Positions 29,715 through 40,919 of a stretch of 64,000 bases of DNA are shown piece after piece (position 1 is the stretch's first letter; the number at the start of each line of letters is the position of its first letter). This DNA is from Buchnera aphidicola (Takecallis arundicolens) (GTDB taxonomy: Bacteria > Pseudomonadota > Gammaproteobacteria > Enterobacterales > Enterobacteriaceae): positions 248,001-312,000 of the forward strand of contig NZ_OZ060369.1 in the NCBI RefSeq assembly GCF_964058945.1. Direction: 5' to 3'. Below the pieces are notes generated by a model that did not search any database, was not told the DNA's origin, and was given only the letters and a program-made list of their open reading frames with translations. The position numbers and the translations under genes are program-made.

Positions 29715-30662
29715 TCATTTTACAATAAAAATATCATGTATTTTACAAAATTTAGAACAATATCTATTATATTTTATTTGACAAACTCTACACTGAATAA
29801 ATAAACGGTGACACGTATGTTTCCTACAATTAATATAAATATCGCAATGAATGTTACAGTTTTTACATCTAGATAAAATATGTTCAGATATTTTTTCAGT
29901 CATTCTGTAATCAAAAACAAAATTTTTACCCTGAAATTTTATTAAAAAATTATTCTTACGAGATTCATTAACATAATTTAAAATACCACCTTTTATCTGA
30001 TATACATTCTGAAAGTTATTATACTTTAACCATGCAGTAGCTTTTTCACAACGAATTCCACCCGTACAATACATAACAATATTTTTATTTTGATATTTTT
30101 TTAAAAAATTAACAATAATTTTTAATTGATCACGAAAAGTTGATCCAGGTATATGTATTGCATTTTGAAAATGTCCAATGATATATTCATAATCATTACG
30201 CATATCTACACAAATTGTATTAGCTTGATTTAACATTTTGTTTACATTATGAATTTCAACATATTTTCCAATATTTTTATCATTAAAAAAATTATCTAAT
30301 AAACCATCAGCAACAATTTTATTACGTACTTTCACTTGTAAAACCCAAAAGGATTTTTTTTGATTTAATGCGTAATTAATATGTACATCTTGTAAATTCT
30401 TATTTATATTATATAAACAACTTGTTAAAAAATATACTTTGTTTTTTAAAATATTAATCTGTGCATTAATTCCTTCTTTAGCAACATATATTCTTCCAAA
30501 AATATTTAGTTTTAAAAACTCATTATATATTATATTTCTAAGTTCATATGGATTATTTATATAAAAATATTTATAAAACGATAATGTAATACGGTGTTCA
30601 TGACTTTTTAAAAAAACAGATTTTAAATCTTTTTTACAAGAAATATTGTGTAATATTAACAT
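29715..30662 (-). CDS. trhO: tRNA uridine(34) hydroxylase TrhO
   Basis: Rhodanese-family enzyme (formerly YceA) that hydroxylates U34 in a subset of tRNAs on the way to cmo5U. An N-terminal ferredoxin-like domain carries KEGINAQINI; the rhodanese domain carries the active cysteine in MYCTGGIRCEKA. A cysteine-rich C-terminal tail (SRCKNCNIHCDIYINC onward) resembles a metal-binding cluster. Length 315 aa against 350 in E. coli, the difference being at the C terminus. It lies between asnS and valS on the same strand. Confidence 0.9.
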   Translation of the reverse strand: MLILHNISCKKDLKSVFLKSHEHRITLSFYKYFYINNPYELRNIIYNEFLKLNIFGRIYVAKEGINAQINILKNKVYFLTSCLYNINKNLQDVHINYALNQKKSFWVLQVKVRNKIVADGLLDNFFNDKNIGKYVEIHNVNKMLNQANTICVDMRNDYEYIIGHFQNAIHIPGSTFRDQLKIIVNFLKKYQNKNIVMYCTGGIRCEKATAWLKYNNFQNVYQIKGGILNYVNESRKNNFLIKFQGKNFVFDYRMTEKISEHILSRCKNCNIHCDIYINCRKHTCHRLFIQCRVCQIKYNRYCSKFCKIHDIFIVK

Positions 30663-30738
30663 CTATCTTTCCATTTAAAAAATAAATTCTAAATAAATAT
30701 CTAGAATTATACAAGAATATTAAATCAGGATATTATTT

Positions 30739-33570
30739 CTATATTGTATCATCACGATGTTGTATTAATTGTTTTAACAGCACTTGTTTTGCATTAACTA
30801 TATCTTTTGGTGCTTTATCTAAAAATACTTTATTAGATAAAATTTTATTTAAAGAGAAAATTTTTTTGTTTAATTGATTTATTTTTTGTTTTTTATAATG
30901 TAACATTACTTGATTATTTAATTGACCATCAAATACAAAAAATATTTTATTATCATAAATCGTTTCTACAACAGCATGATCTGGAATATGATAATTTATA
31001 TTAACAAAATCAATTTTTTCTAAAAAAGTAAATTTTTTAATAATTTTATGATTTAATTCTACCACTTTTTTAAATGTAATATTAAATCCTGAAATAAATA
31101 AATGTAATAAAATATTATTATTAATATTAAAAGTAATACGAGTTTTCCGAACAAATAAAATAATTTTTTGTAAACATGTCATAATATGCATAGTATCCTT
31201 ACATATCATATCAAAATTAGTAATAGGAAAACGCTGTAACATAATAGTATTTTCTTTTATAAATAATAAATTTTTTATTTTTTTCCAAATATATTCTGTA
31301 ATAAATGGAATCATTGGATGTGCCATCCGCAAAAATATTTCAAAAACATATACTAATACATATTTCGTTCTTTGAATTTCCTGACTTGTTCCTATTTCGA
31401 ATATCACTTTAGAAATTTCTAAATACCAATCACAAAATTTATGCCAAAAAAAATTATATAATACATTTGAAGAAAGATCAAACCTATAATTCTCTAATTC
31501 TGTCCGATATAATTGTATTGTATTATTTAACTCAGATAGTATCCATACATCAAAAAATGCAAAAAAATTATTATCTGATTCATATGATAAATTTTTTACT
31601 CTAATATTCATTAAAATAAACCGACCTGCATTCCAAATTTTATTACAAAAATTTCTATATCCTTGTAATTGATTAATATCCCAATTCATATTACGAGTTA
31701 TTGATGAATACGAAGAAAATGTAAAACGCAATGCATCAGCACCAAATCCTTTAATTCCTTCTGGAAACATCATATTAGTATTATTTAATATTTTCTTTAA
31801 ATCACTTGTTTTTGTACTATTTATAGTACGTTTTTTTAATAAATTTTTTAAACTAATTCCATCAATCACATCAAGTGGATCTAACACATTCCCTTTCGAT
31901 TTAGACATTTTTTGTCCAAATTCATCTTTAATTAAACCAGTAATATAAACATTTTTAAAAGGAATTTGAGGATTACTAGACTTGTCTTTCAACAAATGCA
32001 TAGTCATCATAATCATTCGAGCAATCCAAAAAAATATAATATCAAAACCACTTACAAGAACATTTGTAGGATGAAAATTTTGTAATAATTTTTTATTTTT
32101 TGGCCAATCTAAAGATAAAAAACTCCATAAACTAGATGAAAACCATGTATCTAATACATCCAATTCACGCGTTATAATTCTATCTTTTGGTATTACATAT
32201 TTCATCCGTATATGCTGTTCATCATATCCAACATATATATTACCTAAATTATCATACCACGCCGGTATACGATGTCCCCACCATAATTGACGAGAAATAC
32301 ACCAATCTTGAATATTATTCATCCATGACAAGTATAAATTTTTATATTGTTTTGGAAAAAAAACAATTTGACCATCTTGAACTGCTTTTATAGCTTGTTG
32401 AGACAATTTTTTAGTACGTAAATACCATTGGTCAGTCAACATACATTCAATTTCCGAACCACTCCTATCGCCATATAAAACAATAATATTAGTTTTTATT
32501 ATACTATCTAATATTTTTTCATCCTGTAATATACTAAGTATTTTTTTTCTTGCTTGTAAACGTGTTAATCCTTTTAAATTCTGAGGCAATTCTGTATCAT
32601 ATATTTCAGTATGGCAACCATTTATATCATATACACTACAGGTGTTACAAATTTTACCATCAGTTGTGAAAATGTTAATCAACGGTAATTTTTTACGTAT
32701 TGCAACATCATAATCATTAACATCATGTGCTGGAGTAATCTTCACACATCCTGTACCTTTTTTCATATCAACAAAGGAATCACTAATTACAGGAATAATT
32801 CTATTAATAATTGGAACCATTACAAATAATCCAACAAAATTTATATACCTAATATCGTCAGGATGTACTGCAATTGCAGTATCTCCTAATAATGTTTCTG
32901 GACGCGTTGTAGAAATGATTAAATATTCTTTTCGATTAATTTTTCCTGAGTTATCCACTAAAAAATATTTAATATTCCACATATTACCTAATATAGAACG
33001 ATGTTCTATTTCTAAATCAGATAAAACTGTCTGTAATTTTATATCCCAATTAGATAATTTTTTTTTACGATAAATTAAACCATGATCATACAAATTAATA
33101 AATGCTTTTTTAACACCTTGTTTTGAAATATCATCTAAAGTAAATCTTATTCTATTCCAATCAACAGAACTACCTAATCGTTTTATTTGATAATTTATAT
33201 TAAAATCATTTTCTTTTTTCCATTTTAAACATTGATTTAAAAAATTTCTACGACCAAATTCTTGTAAATCTTTTCCATACTGTAATTTAATTTGTTTTGA
33301 TACAAGAATTTGTGTTGCAATACCTGCATGATCCACGCCCATTTGCCACAAAGTATTGTATCCTTGCATACGATGATATCGTATCAGAATATCCATAATA
33401 GTTTGTTGAAATGCATGACCCATATGTAAATTTCCTGTAATATTTGGAGGCGGCATAATTATACAGAAATTTTTTTTTGTAAGGCTGGTATTTGCAGAAA
33501 AATACCCATTTTTTTCCCAAAATTTGTATAACATTTCTTCAATGTCTTTTGGATTATATTTGTGTTTCAT
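30739..33570 (-). CDS. valS: Valine--tRNA ligase
   Basis: Class I synthetase for tRNA-Val with an editing domain. PPPNITGNLHMGHAFQQT contains the HIGH-type motif (HMGH) and GQKMSKSKGNVLDP contains KMSKS. The editing domain includes STTRPETLLGDTA. The C-terminal coiled-coil tail is kept. Length 943 aa (E. coli 951). holC and pepA, which flank valS in E. coli, are absent. Divergent from argF. Confidence 0.97.
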   Translation of the reverse strand: MKHKYNPKDIEEMLYKFWEKNGYFSANTSLTKKNFCIIMPPPNITGNLHMGHAFQQTIMDILIRYHRMQGYNTLWQMGVDHAGIATQILVSKQIKLQYGKDLQEFGRRNFLNQCLKWKKENDFNINYQIKRLGSSVDWNRIRFTLDDISKQGVKKAFINLYDHGLIYRKKKLSNWDIKLQTVLSDLEIEHRSILGNMWNIKYFLVDNSGKINRKEYLIISTTRPETLLGDTAIAVHPDDIRYINFVGLFVMVPIINRIIPVISDSFVDMKKGTGCVKITPAHDVNDYDVAIRKKLPLINIFTTDGKICNTCSVYDINGCHTEIYDTELPQNLKGLTRLQARKKILSILQDEKILDSIIKTNIIVLYGDRSGSEIECMLTDQWYLRTKKLSQQAIKAVQDGQIVFFPKQYKNLYLSWMNNIQDWCISRQLWWGHRIPAWYDNLGNIYVGYDEQHIRMKYVIPKDRIITRELDVLDTWFSSSLWSFLSLDWPKNKKLLQNFHPTNVLVSGFDIIFFWIARMIMMTMHLLKDKSSNPQIPFKNVYITGLIKDEFGQKMSKSKGNVLDPLDVIDGISLKNLLKKRTINSTKTSDLKKILNNTNMMFPEGIKGFGADALRFTFSSYSSITRNMNWDINQLQGYRNFCNKIWNAGRFILMNIRVKNLSYESDNNFFAFFDVWILSELNNTIQLYRTELENYRFDLSSNVLYNFFWHKFCDWYLEISKVIFEIGTSQEIQRTKYVLVYVFEIFLRMAHPMIPFITEYIWKKIKNLLFIKENTIMLQRFPITNFDMICKDTMHIMTCLQKIILFVRKTRITFNINNNILLHLFISGFNITFKKVVELNHKIIKKFTFLEKIDFVNINYHIPDHAVVETIYDNKIFFVFDGQLNNQVMLHYKKQKINQLNKKIFSLNKILSNKVFLDKAPKDIVNAKQVLLKQLIQHRDDTI

Positions 33571-34063
33571 ATTTTAAAATCTCATAAATAAACTTAATAC
33601 AAATATTTTACGTATATTTATAACAGTAAAATACATGATAGTCATGAATTGAAAAGTTTTATTTTGAACATATACTATACCTAAAAATTTTATACTTCTT
33701 GTATTCATATAATATTTTAATTAAACATATTTTTATTAAAATATATATATAATATAACGTGTATTGAATTATTTTTTAAAATTATGATATTACAATAACT
33801 ATAATAATCATATTAAATATATATTATATTTATTATATAGAAATAAATTTAAAATATAGTAATTTTTATAAAGTCAAACTGTAAAATAAATTAAAAATAT
33901 TTTCAAACAATATAATATATATAATATTATAAAAATAATACAATATTATATAATAGACATAAAATACATTAAATTTTAAAAAACATATATTATAAATAAT
34001 ATTATTATTATTACATTATCAATATATAATATTTAAATGATTAATAGATATTATGTAATACGT
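33571..34063. other. Gene-free divergent intergenic region valS-argF
   Basis: About 490 bp of nearly pure A/T sequence between divergently transcribed valS and argF. No reading frame or tRNA is seen. It must contain both promoters, but candidate -10-like sequences are too common here to single one out, and I see no convincing arginine-operator palindrome. Confidence 0.7.
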
Positions 34064-35095
34064 ATGAATAACTTATATAAAAAACATTGTTTAAAAATAA
34101 AAGATTTGACAAAACATGAAATTAATCAAATTATTAACTTAGCAGAAGTAATAAAAAAAGCACGTAATAAAAAACAAGAAATAAAATATTTAAAAAATAA
34201 AAAAATTGCTTTAATTTTTGAACAAGAATCTACTCGAACAAGATGTTCATTTGAAGTTGCTGCTTTTGAACAAGGTGCACAAGTTACATACCTTGGTGCA
34301 GGTAATACACATCTAGGTTACAAAGAATCTATCTCTGATACAATGCAAGTTTTGAACAGATTATATAATGGTATTGGATATCGAGGCATCCACCACAATA
34401 ATATTAAAATATTATCACATTATTCTAAAATACCAATTTGGAATGCATTAACGAAAAAATATCATCCAACACAATTATTAGCAGATTTATTAACAATAAA
34501 AGAAAATACTATTAATAAATCAGTGTCTGAAATAACACTAGCATATGTAGGTGATGCTTCAAATAACATTGCTAATACATTATTAGAATTAGCATTAATT
34601 ATAGGTTTTAAATTGCATTTAGTAGCTCCTAAAGAATATTGGCCAAAATCTGATGTAATACAAAAAATGTATAAAACAAACAAAAAAAAATTTCTATGTA
34701 CTGAAAATATTAAAGAAGGTGTAAAAAAAGCTGATTTTATTTATACCGATGTATGGGTTTCAATGGGCGATAAAAAAAATGAATGGGATAAAAAAATTAA
34801 TTTACTAAAAAAATATCAAATTAATCAAAAATTATTATCATATACAAAAAATTATAATATTCAAGTCTTGCATTGTTTACCAGCTTTACATGACCAAAAT
34901 ACTATAATTGGAAAAAAATGCTCAACATTATATAACTTACCTGACGGTATTGAAATTACAAATGAAATATTTCAATCACATAAAAAAATTATTTTTAATC
35001 AATCTGAAAATAAATTGCATACTATTAAAGCTTTAATGATACTGACATTAAAGAAAAATATCGATTATATATCTACAAAACAAACCAACATATAA
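34064..35095 (+). CDS. argF: Ornithine carbamoyltransferase
   Basis: Makes citrulline from ornithine and carbamoyl phosphate in arginine synthesis. Carbamoyl-phosphate binding STRTRCSFEVAAF, HPTQLLADLLT and the ornithine-loop HCLPALHD are all present. I use the ATG at 34064 (MNNLYKKHCLKI, cf. E. coli MSGFYHKHFLKL), giving 343 aa; an ATG at 34037 would add nine residues. E. coli has two copies (argF, argI). In E. coli pyrBI lies near ridA, but here ridA follows argF after 32 bp. Confidence 0.95.
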   Translation: MNNLYKKHCLKIKDLTKHEINQIINLAEVIKKARNKKQEIKYLKNKKIALIFEQESTRTRCSFEVAAFEQGAQVTYLGAGNTHLGYKESISDTMQVLNRLYNGIGYRGIHHNNIKILSHYSKIPIWNALTKKYHPTQLLADLLTIKENTINKSVSEITLAYVGDASNNIANTLLELALIIGFKLHLVAPKEYWPKSDVIQKMYKTNKKKFLCTENIKEGVKKADFIYTDVWVSMGDKKNEWDKKINLLKKYQINQKLLSYTKNYNIQVLHCLPALHDQNTIIGKKCSTLYNLPDGIEITNEIFQSHKKIIFNQSENKLHTIKALMILTLKKNIDYISTKQTNI

Positions 35096-35127
35096 AATAT
35101 TTATAAAAATCCAATTATGGAGATATA

Positions 35128-35514
35128 ATGCATAATATTATTTATACAAAATCAGCACCTAAACCAATTGGACCATATAGTCAGGGTATTAAGAGAAATA
35201 ATATTGTAATGACATCTGGACAGATTGCAATTAATAAAAATAATCAAATTATATCAGATAATATTGTTGAACAAGCTAGGGTAATTTTACAAAATATAAA
35301 AAATATTATACAAAAATCAGGCCTACAAATTAATGATATTATAAAAATGACTATTTTTGTTACTCAATTAAATGAAATGAATGAAATTAATGTCATTTAT
35401 AATGATTTTTTTCAAACACATAATGCAAGATTACCGGCTAGAACATGTGTTGAAGTCAGTAATTTACCTAAAAATGCAAAAATCGAAATTGATGCTATTG
35501 CAATACAGCATTAA
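35128..35514 (+). CDS. ridA: 2-iminobutanoate/2-iminopropanoate deaminase RidA
   Basis: Hydrolyses reactive enamine/imine intermediates released by PLP enzymes such as threonine dehydratase, protecting isoleucine synthesis. Family signatures are SAPKPIGPYSQGI at the N terminus, TSGQIAIN, and the C-terminal PARTCVEVSNLPKNAKIEIDAIA with its key arginine. Length 128 aa equals E. coli RidA (YjgF). GGAG-type ribosome site just upstream. Confidence 0.97.
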   Translation: MHNIIYTKSAPKPIGPYSQGIKRNNIVMTSGQIAINKNNQIISDNIVEQARVILQNIKNIIQKSGLQINDIIKMTIFVTQLNEMNEINVIYNDFFQTHNARLPARTCVEVSNLPKNAKIEIDAIAIQH

Positions 35515-35522
35515 CTACAAAA

Positions 35523-35541
35523 TATGCCACATTGTGGCATA
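35523..35541. terminator. Hairpin between convergent ridA and deaD
   Basis: TATGCCAC-ATT-GTGGCATA: an 8-bp stem with a 3-base loop, one of the few GC-containing stems in the region, 8 bp after the ridA stop. It is followed by AAAATATATA, not a U run. Confidence 0.6.
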
Positions 35542-35644
35542 AAATATATATAAACTGAAAAAGTACAATTAAAAAATAGTTTATATATGACATAAATAAG
35601 AAATATTAAAAAAATTAATATAAATAATATAAATATTTTATACA

Positions 35645-37282
35645 CTATTTATTATGATATAATATCATGTTAATTGGTTTATTCAGAATTCTCGTATGTG
35701 ATAAATTCTTAAAAATATCTTTTGGTAAATTCTGTGATAACTCTAAAGTAGAATATTTAGGATAAATTTTTACATTTCCAATATTATAACTGCTAATTCG
35801 TCCTTCATTAGCAATAGCACCAACAATATGTCTTACTTCAACTCCATCATTATGACCCACATCAATACGATACAAACACATACTAGATTTTGTATGATAA
35901 ATTTTTGTTTTGTTATATTTTTTTTTAATATTTTGTTTTAAAAAAATTTTACGATTATTAGTAGGATTTTCTGTAACAATTAATGGACGTCCACCTTGTG
36001 CCATCTTTAATAAAGCAGCAGATAAGATATCTATATCAAACTTATTTTTCTCATTAATTTTTTTTAATAATGCACAATATTGATCTAAATCTTTACTTTC
36101 TAATTCTATGAGCAATTTTTTATAAAATTTATTAATTCGACATTGGCTTAATAACTGTGAATTAGGTAATTCTACTTTACGTATTGGTTGTTTAATAATA
36201 CGTTCAATGTTTTTTAATAGTCTACGTTCACGATACTCAACAAATAATAAAGCACAACCCATACGACCAGCACGACCTGTACGACCAATTCTATGAATAT
36301 ATGATTCAGCATCCATAGGAATATCATAATTAATCACTAAACTAATTCTATCTACATCTAATCCTCTTGCTGCAACATCAGTTGCAATTAAAATATCTAA
36401 CCTGCCATCTTTTAATCGTTCTAAAGTTTGTTCTCGAATATTTTGATTCATATCTCCGTTTAATGCTGCACTATTATATCCATGGCGTTCTAATGCTTCA
36501 GAAATCTCCAAAGTAGCACTTTTAGTACGTACAAAAATAATTGTAGCAGAAAAATCTTCTGATTCCAGAAATCGTATTAAACCATCTGTCTTTCTACCAC
36601 ACACAATCCAATAACTTTGTTTAATATTTGGTTGTGTTAAAATATTAGATTGAATCTGGATTTCTTTTGGAAAAACCATAAACTTTTGTGCAATCATTTT
36701 AATAGCCCGAGGCATAGTTGCAGAAAATAATGCTGTTTGATGTTTTTTAGGTATTTTTAACATAATATTTTCAACATCTTCTATAAACCCCATTCTTAAC
36801 ATTTCATCAGCTTCATCTAAAACTAAAGATCGTAAATTAGATAAATTTAACGTTCCCCGATTTAAATGATCCAGTAATCTTCCTGGAGTTCCAACAATAA
36901 CTTGAGGACCTGTTTTTAATATTTTTAACTGTATTTCATACCTTTGTCCTCCATATAATGCTAATACTTTAATATTCATCATATACTGAGCAAATTCTGA
37001 AAATGATTTAGATACTTGAATAGCTAATTCTCGAGTAGGTGTTAAAACTAAAATTTGCGGACACTTTAACTGAACAAGAATATTATTTAATAATGGAAGT
37101 GCAAATGCAGCAGTTTTTCCACTTCCAGTTTGCGCCATTCCTAAAACATCTTTTCCCATTAAAAGATAAGGAATACATAACTGTTGAATAGGTGATGGTT
37201 TAATATATTGCATTTTTTTTAATGCTTTGATAAGCGCAGTATTTAAACCAAAATGTAAAAACGAGTTATTATTTTGAATCAT
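35645..37282 (-). CDS. deaD: DEAD-box RNA helicase DeaD (CsdA)
   Basis: ATP-dependent RNA helicase for ribosome assembly and mRNA decay. Motifs in order: Q motif [22 protein letters not shown] (I), PTRELAIQV (Ia), [12 protein letters not shown] (II), FSATMP (III), and [11 protein letters not shown] (VI). A DbpA-type RNA-binding domain follows ([20 protein letters not shown]). Length 545 aa against 629: the low-complexity C-terminal tail of E. coli is missing. nlpI, present between deaD and pnp in E. coli, is gone. Confidence 0.95.
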   Translation of the reverse strand: MIQNNNSFLHFGLNTALIKALKKMQYIKPSPIQQLCIPYLLMGKDVLGMAQTGSGKTAAFALPLLNNILVQLKCPQILVLTPTRELAIQVSKSFSEFAQYMMNIKVLALYGGQRYEIQLKILKTGPQVIVGTPGRLLDHLNRGTLNLSNLRSLVLDEADEMLRMGFIEDVENIMLKIPKKHQTALFSATMPRAIKMIAQKFMVFPKEIQIQSNILTQPNIKQSYWIVCGRKTDGLIRFLESEDFSATIIFVRTKSATLEISEALERHGYNSAALNGDMNQNIREQTLERLKDGRLDILIATDVAARGLDVDRISLVINYDIPMDAESYIHRIGRTGRAGRMGCALLFVEYRERRLLKNIERIIKQPIRKVELPNSQLLSQCRINKFYKKLLIELESKDLDQYCALLKKINEKNKFDIDILSAALLKMAQGGRPLIVTENPTNNRKIFLKQNIKKKYNKTKIYHTKSSMCLYRIDVGHNDGVEVRHIVGAIANEGRISSYNIGNVKIYPKYSTLELSQNLPKDIFKNLSHTRILNKPINMILYHNK

Positions 37283-37437
37283 GTATTATACATACCTTGT
37301 CAAGTTGTAATAATATATTTATATTATTGAATATAAATATATTTTTTTATATAATTTACAAAAAAACAAATCCAAAATAAAATTTATAAAAAAATTCATA
37401 AAAACTTTATTTTGAATAATTAAAATTCATCGTACTG

Positions 37438-39528
37438 TTAAGATGTATTAACAGCTTTTATACTTAATCTTAATCTACCTTGTCGATCAACTTCTAATAC
37501 CTTTACTGAAACTTTTTGTTCAATACATAAATAATCTGTTACTTTTTCTACTCTCTGATTTGCTATTTGTGAAATATGTACCAAACCTTCCTTGCCAAAA
37601 CCAATAGATACAAAAGCACCAAATTCTGTAATACGTACAACCTTTCCATGATATATTTGTCCAGCTTTAACTTCGGAAGTAATTTCACGAATTCGTTTAA
37701 TAGCATGTTTAGCTTTACCTGCAACGGTAGAAGAAATTTTAATTATCCCATTATCTTGAATTTCAATTACAGTACCTGTTTCTTCTGTTAACATACGAAT
37801 AATTGATCCACCTTTACCGATAACATCTTTAATTTTCTCTGGATTAATTTTCATAGTATGAATACGTGGAGCAAATTCAGAAATATTACTTCTTGGAGTA
37901 CTAATCGATTTTTTCATGGTCTTTAAAATATATAACCGTGCTTTTTTTGCTTCATATAAGGCATCTTCTAAAATATCATTTGTAATACCAGTTGTTTTTA
38001 TATCCATTTGTAAAGCAGTAATCCCTGTTTCTGTACCGGCAACTTTAAAATCCATATCTCCTAAATGATCTTCATCTCCTAAAATATCAGATAAAATTAC
38101 ATATTTATCTTGATCTTTAACTAAACCCATTGCTATTCCAGCAACAGCCGATTTTATTGGAATACCAGCATCCATGAGTGCTAAAGATGCTCCACATACT
38201 GAAGCCATTGATGAAGAACCATTCGATTCAGTTATTTCTGAAACTATTCTAATAGTATATGGAAATTCATCTACTTTCGGCATAACAGCTAACATACTTC
38301 GTTTAGCTAATTTACCATGACCAATTTCTCTTCTTTTTGGAGATCCTAAAATACCAATCTCTCCTACAGAATAAGGTGGAAAATTGTAATGAAATAGAAA
38401 ATTATCTATTCTGTCTCCTAATAATTCATCTAAATTTTGTGCATCTCTAGCAGTACCCAAAGTTACAGAAACTAAAGACTGTGTTTCCCCTCTCGTAAAT
38501 AAAGCAGAACCATGTACTCGAGGTAGAATTCCCATACGAATATCTAAATCTCGAATTGCATTACATTTCCGTCCATCAATACGATTTTCTTCATGTAATA
38601 TTTTATCTCTTACAATCTTTCTTTCGATATTATATAAAATATTTTCTATTTCAGATTCTGAAAAATCAACATCATCAGATATTAATTTTTGTATTACAGT
38701 ATTACGAATAATATCTAAAGATTCATGTCGTTGTTTTTTATTAAAAACTTGATATGCTGTAATAATATCCGATTTACAAAATTGAGTAATATAATTAAAT
38801 AATTCATGTTGTTCAATATTTTTTTCAATATAATCCCATGGTGTAATATTAACATCTTGAACAAATAAACAAATATTATCAATTAATTGTTGTTGTTGTT
38901 TATGACCGAATATAATAGCCTGTAAAACCTGTTTTTCACTTAATAAATGTGCTTCAGCTTCTACCATTAAAATTGCATTCTTTGTTCCAGATACTACTAA
39001 ATCTAACTTAGTATGTTTCATATCATCTGTTGTTGGATTTAAAACATATTCATTATTAATATATCCAACTCTTGCTGCACCAACTGGACCTAAAAAAGGC
39101 ATACCGGATAATTTTAATGCTGTCGAAGCTCCAATAATTGCTACAATATCAGGATTAATTTTTGGATTTACAGATACTACTGTAGCAGTGATTTGTATTT
39201 CATTTAAAAAATCTACCGGAAATAAAGGACGAATTGGACGATCAATTAATCGTGCAGTCAATATTTCATTTTCACTTGGTCTACCTTCTCGTCTAAAAAA
39301 TCCTCCTGGTATACGGCCAGCAGCATATGTACGCTCTTGATATGTTATATTTAAAGGAAAAAATTTTTGATTTACATCAGTTTTTTTTTTACCTACCACA
39401 GTTACTAAAACGGTAGTATCATCCATAGTTACCATAACTGATGAAGTTGCTTGTCTGGCTATCATTCCTGTTGATAAAGTAACAGTATGTTTACCATACT
39501 GAAATTTTTTAATAATTTCATTTAACAC
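37438..39528 (-). CDS. pnp: Polyribonucleotide nucleotidyltransferase (PNPase)
   Basis: Phosphorolytic 3'-5' exoribonuclease, normally part of the RNA degradosome. Two RNase PH domains ([40 protein letters not shown]), KH domain ([19 protein letters not shown]) and S1 domain ([20 protein letters not shown]). Length 696 aa (E. coli 711); only the charged tail after S1 is missing. The start is GTG with AAGGA 7 bases upstream. Confidence 0.97.
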   Translation of the reverse strand: MLNEIIKKFQYGKHTVTLSTGMIARQATSSVMVTMDDTTVLVTVVGKKKTDVNQKFFPLNITYQERTYAAGRIPGGFFRREGRPSENEILTARLIDRPIRPLFPVDFLNEIQITATVVSVNPKINPDIVAIIGASTALKLSGMPFLGPVGAARVGYINNEYVLNPTTDDMKHTKLDLVVSGTKNAILMVEAEAHLLSEKQVLQAIIFGHKQQQQLIDNICLFVQDVNITPWDYIEKNIEQHELFNYITQFCKSDIITAYQVFNKKQRHESLDIIRNTVIQKLISDDVDFSESEIENILYNIERKIVRDKILHEENRIDGRKCNAIRDLDIRMGILPRVHGSALFTRGETQSLVSVTLGTARDAQNLDELLGDRIDNFLFHYNFPPYSVGEIGILGSPKRREIGHGKLAKRSMLAVMPKVDEFPYTIRIVSEITESNGSSSMASVCGASLALMDAGIPIKSAVAGIAMGLVKDQDKYVILSDILGDEDHLGDMDFKVAGTETGITALQMDIKTTGITNDILEDALYEAKKARLYILKTMKKSISTPRSNISEFAPRIHTMKINPEKIKDVIGKGGSIIRMLTEETGTVIEIQDNGIIKISSTVAGKAKHAIKRIREITSEVKAGQIYHGKVVRITEFGAFVSIGFGKEGLVHISQIANQRVEKVTDYLCIEQKVSVKVLEVDRQGRLRLSIKAVNTS

Positions 39529-39567
39529 AATAAAATCCTTATTTTATGTTAATACGTTGAAAATAAC

Positions 39568-39595
39568 ATAAAAAGAGCTTTTCTGCCCTTTTTAT
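39568..39595 (-). terminator. Terminator-like hairpin between rpsO and pnp
   Basis: On the minus strand, ATAAAAAGGGC and GCTCTTTTTAT form an 11-base-pair arm with one mismatch around a 6-base loop, and the right arm contains a U5 run. This is the position of the rpsO terminator and pnp processing signals in E. coli. Confidence 0.6.
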
Positions 39596-39652
39596 GATAT
39601 AAAAAATATTTTTATGAATTATTATTTAATTATGTATATAATATATTATTTT

Positions 39653-39910
39653 TTAGTGTCGTAATTCTAATTTTGCAATAATGTTATTATATCGAATCAT
39701 ACTAATATTTTTTAAATAATCTAATAATTTACGTCTTTTAGAAACCATTTTTAATAAACCGAGTTTGCTTGAAAAATCTTTTTTATGTATATCGAAATGT
39801 TTTTTTAAATAATTAATATGATAACTTAATAAAGCAATTTGCACTTCTGACTTACCTGTATTTTTTACATCCATACCATACTCTAATATAAGTTTTGTTT
39901 TTTTTTTCAT
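39653..39910 (-). CDS. rpsO: 30S ribosomal protein S15
   Basis: Primary 16S rRNA-binding protein. TGKSEVQIALLSYHINYL and GLLKMVSKRRKLLDYLK match E. coli S15. I start at the ATG at 39910 (85 aa; E. coli 89), preceded by GAAG five bases upstream. A longer frame from 39955 would add 15 unrelated residues. It lies between truB and pnp as in E. coli. Confidence 0.95.
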   Translation of the reverse strand: MKKKTKLILEYGMDVKNTGKSEVQIALLSYHINYLKKHFDIHKKDFSSKLGLLKMVSKRRKLLDYLKNISMIRYNNIIAKLELRH

Positions 39911-39961
39911 AAATTCTTCACATCCTAAAGATATAATACATTTTATAAAATTCATCTTTGA

Positions 39962-40873
39962 TTAAATATTTAATAATTTACATAAAATTAACTGACCGAT
40001 TTGGTTTATTTTTCCTAAGATAAACATTTTATTATTGTTTTGTATAGTAATTCTAAAAAATTTTGGAGTATCGCTATTAAAAAAATATATTCTATTTTTT
40101 ATATCATGTATGGAATTATAGTCTGAGCAAATCATTTCAGGTAATGTAAAGAATAAAGCTTGTACTGGTATTAAAAATTTTAATAATATATGATGAGATA
40201 TATTACTAGGATATTTTTTAACTACAGTATTCAATTGATGTAAAGTAATAGCACGAGTTATTTTATAAGAACTTACTCGCAATCTTCTCAAAGATATGAC
40301 ATGAGCACCACATTTTAATAATACTCCTAAATCATGTACTAATCTGCGAACATATGTACCTTTAGAACATGTAATTTTTAAAGTAATAAATGTATTATTA
40401 TATTCTATACAACGTAATTTATAAATTCTAATATTACGTGTAATTTTCGGAATAGAAATATTTTTTCTTGCGTACTTATATAATGCACGACCTCTATATT
40501 TTATCGCAGAGTAAATTGGTACAATTTGAACAATTCGTTTTTTTAATATATGTAAAGATGAATATAAATCTAAATAAGAAAACTGTACTTTTTTAGTATT
40601 TAATATTACACCTTGAGAATCGTAAGTTGCAGTAACCTCACCCAATTTAGCAACAACATAATAACACTTTTTAGAATTATTTATTTGTTCTACAAATTTT
40701 GTACTTTCTCCAAAACAAATAGGTAATAATCCTGTTGCTAAAGGATCTAGAGTACCAATATAACCTGCTTTTTTAGCACAAAAAATTTTTTTTACTTTTT
40801 GAAGTATGTAATTTGATGATATACCTTTTGGTTTATCAAATAATAACATACCATTAACATTATTTTTATACAT
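39962..40873 (-). CDS. truB: tRNA pseudouridine(55) synthase
   Basis: Makes pseudouridine 55 in the T loop of tRNAs. MLLFDKPKGISSN, the catalytic aspartate in GYIGTLDPLATGLLPICFG (about residue 42), and GTYVRRLVHDLG (RNA contact) are clear. Length 303 aa (E. coli 314). It is in the nusA-infB-rbfA-truB-rpsO-pnp order of E. coli. Confidence 0.95.
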   Translation of the reverse strand: MYKNNVNGMLLFDKPKGISSNYILQKVKKIFCAKKAGYIGTLDPLATGLLPICFGESTKFVEQINNSKKCYYVVAKLGEVTATYDSQGVILNTKKVQFSYLDLYSSLHILKKRIVQIVPIYSAIKYRGRALYKYARKNISIPKITRNIRIYKLRCIEYNNTFITLKITCSKGTYVRRLVHDLGVLLKCGAHVISLRRLRVSSYKITRAITLHQLNTVVKKYPSNISHHILLKFLIPVQALFFTLPEMICSDYNSIHDIKNRIYFFNSDTPKFFRITIQNNNKMFILGKINQIGQLILCKLLNI

Positions 40874-40919
40874 TATTCTACTTAATTTACATTATAGAAA
40901 ATATAATATTAAAATAAAT

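Noticed and set aside
33571-34063. Specific promoters and an ArgR-type operator upstream of argF
   Set aside because: TATAAT-like strings occur everywhere in this AT-rich gap, and no palindrome stands out.
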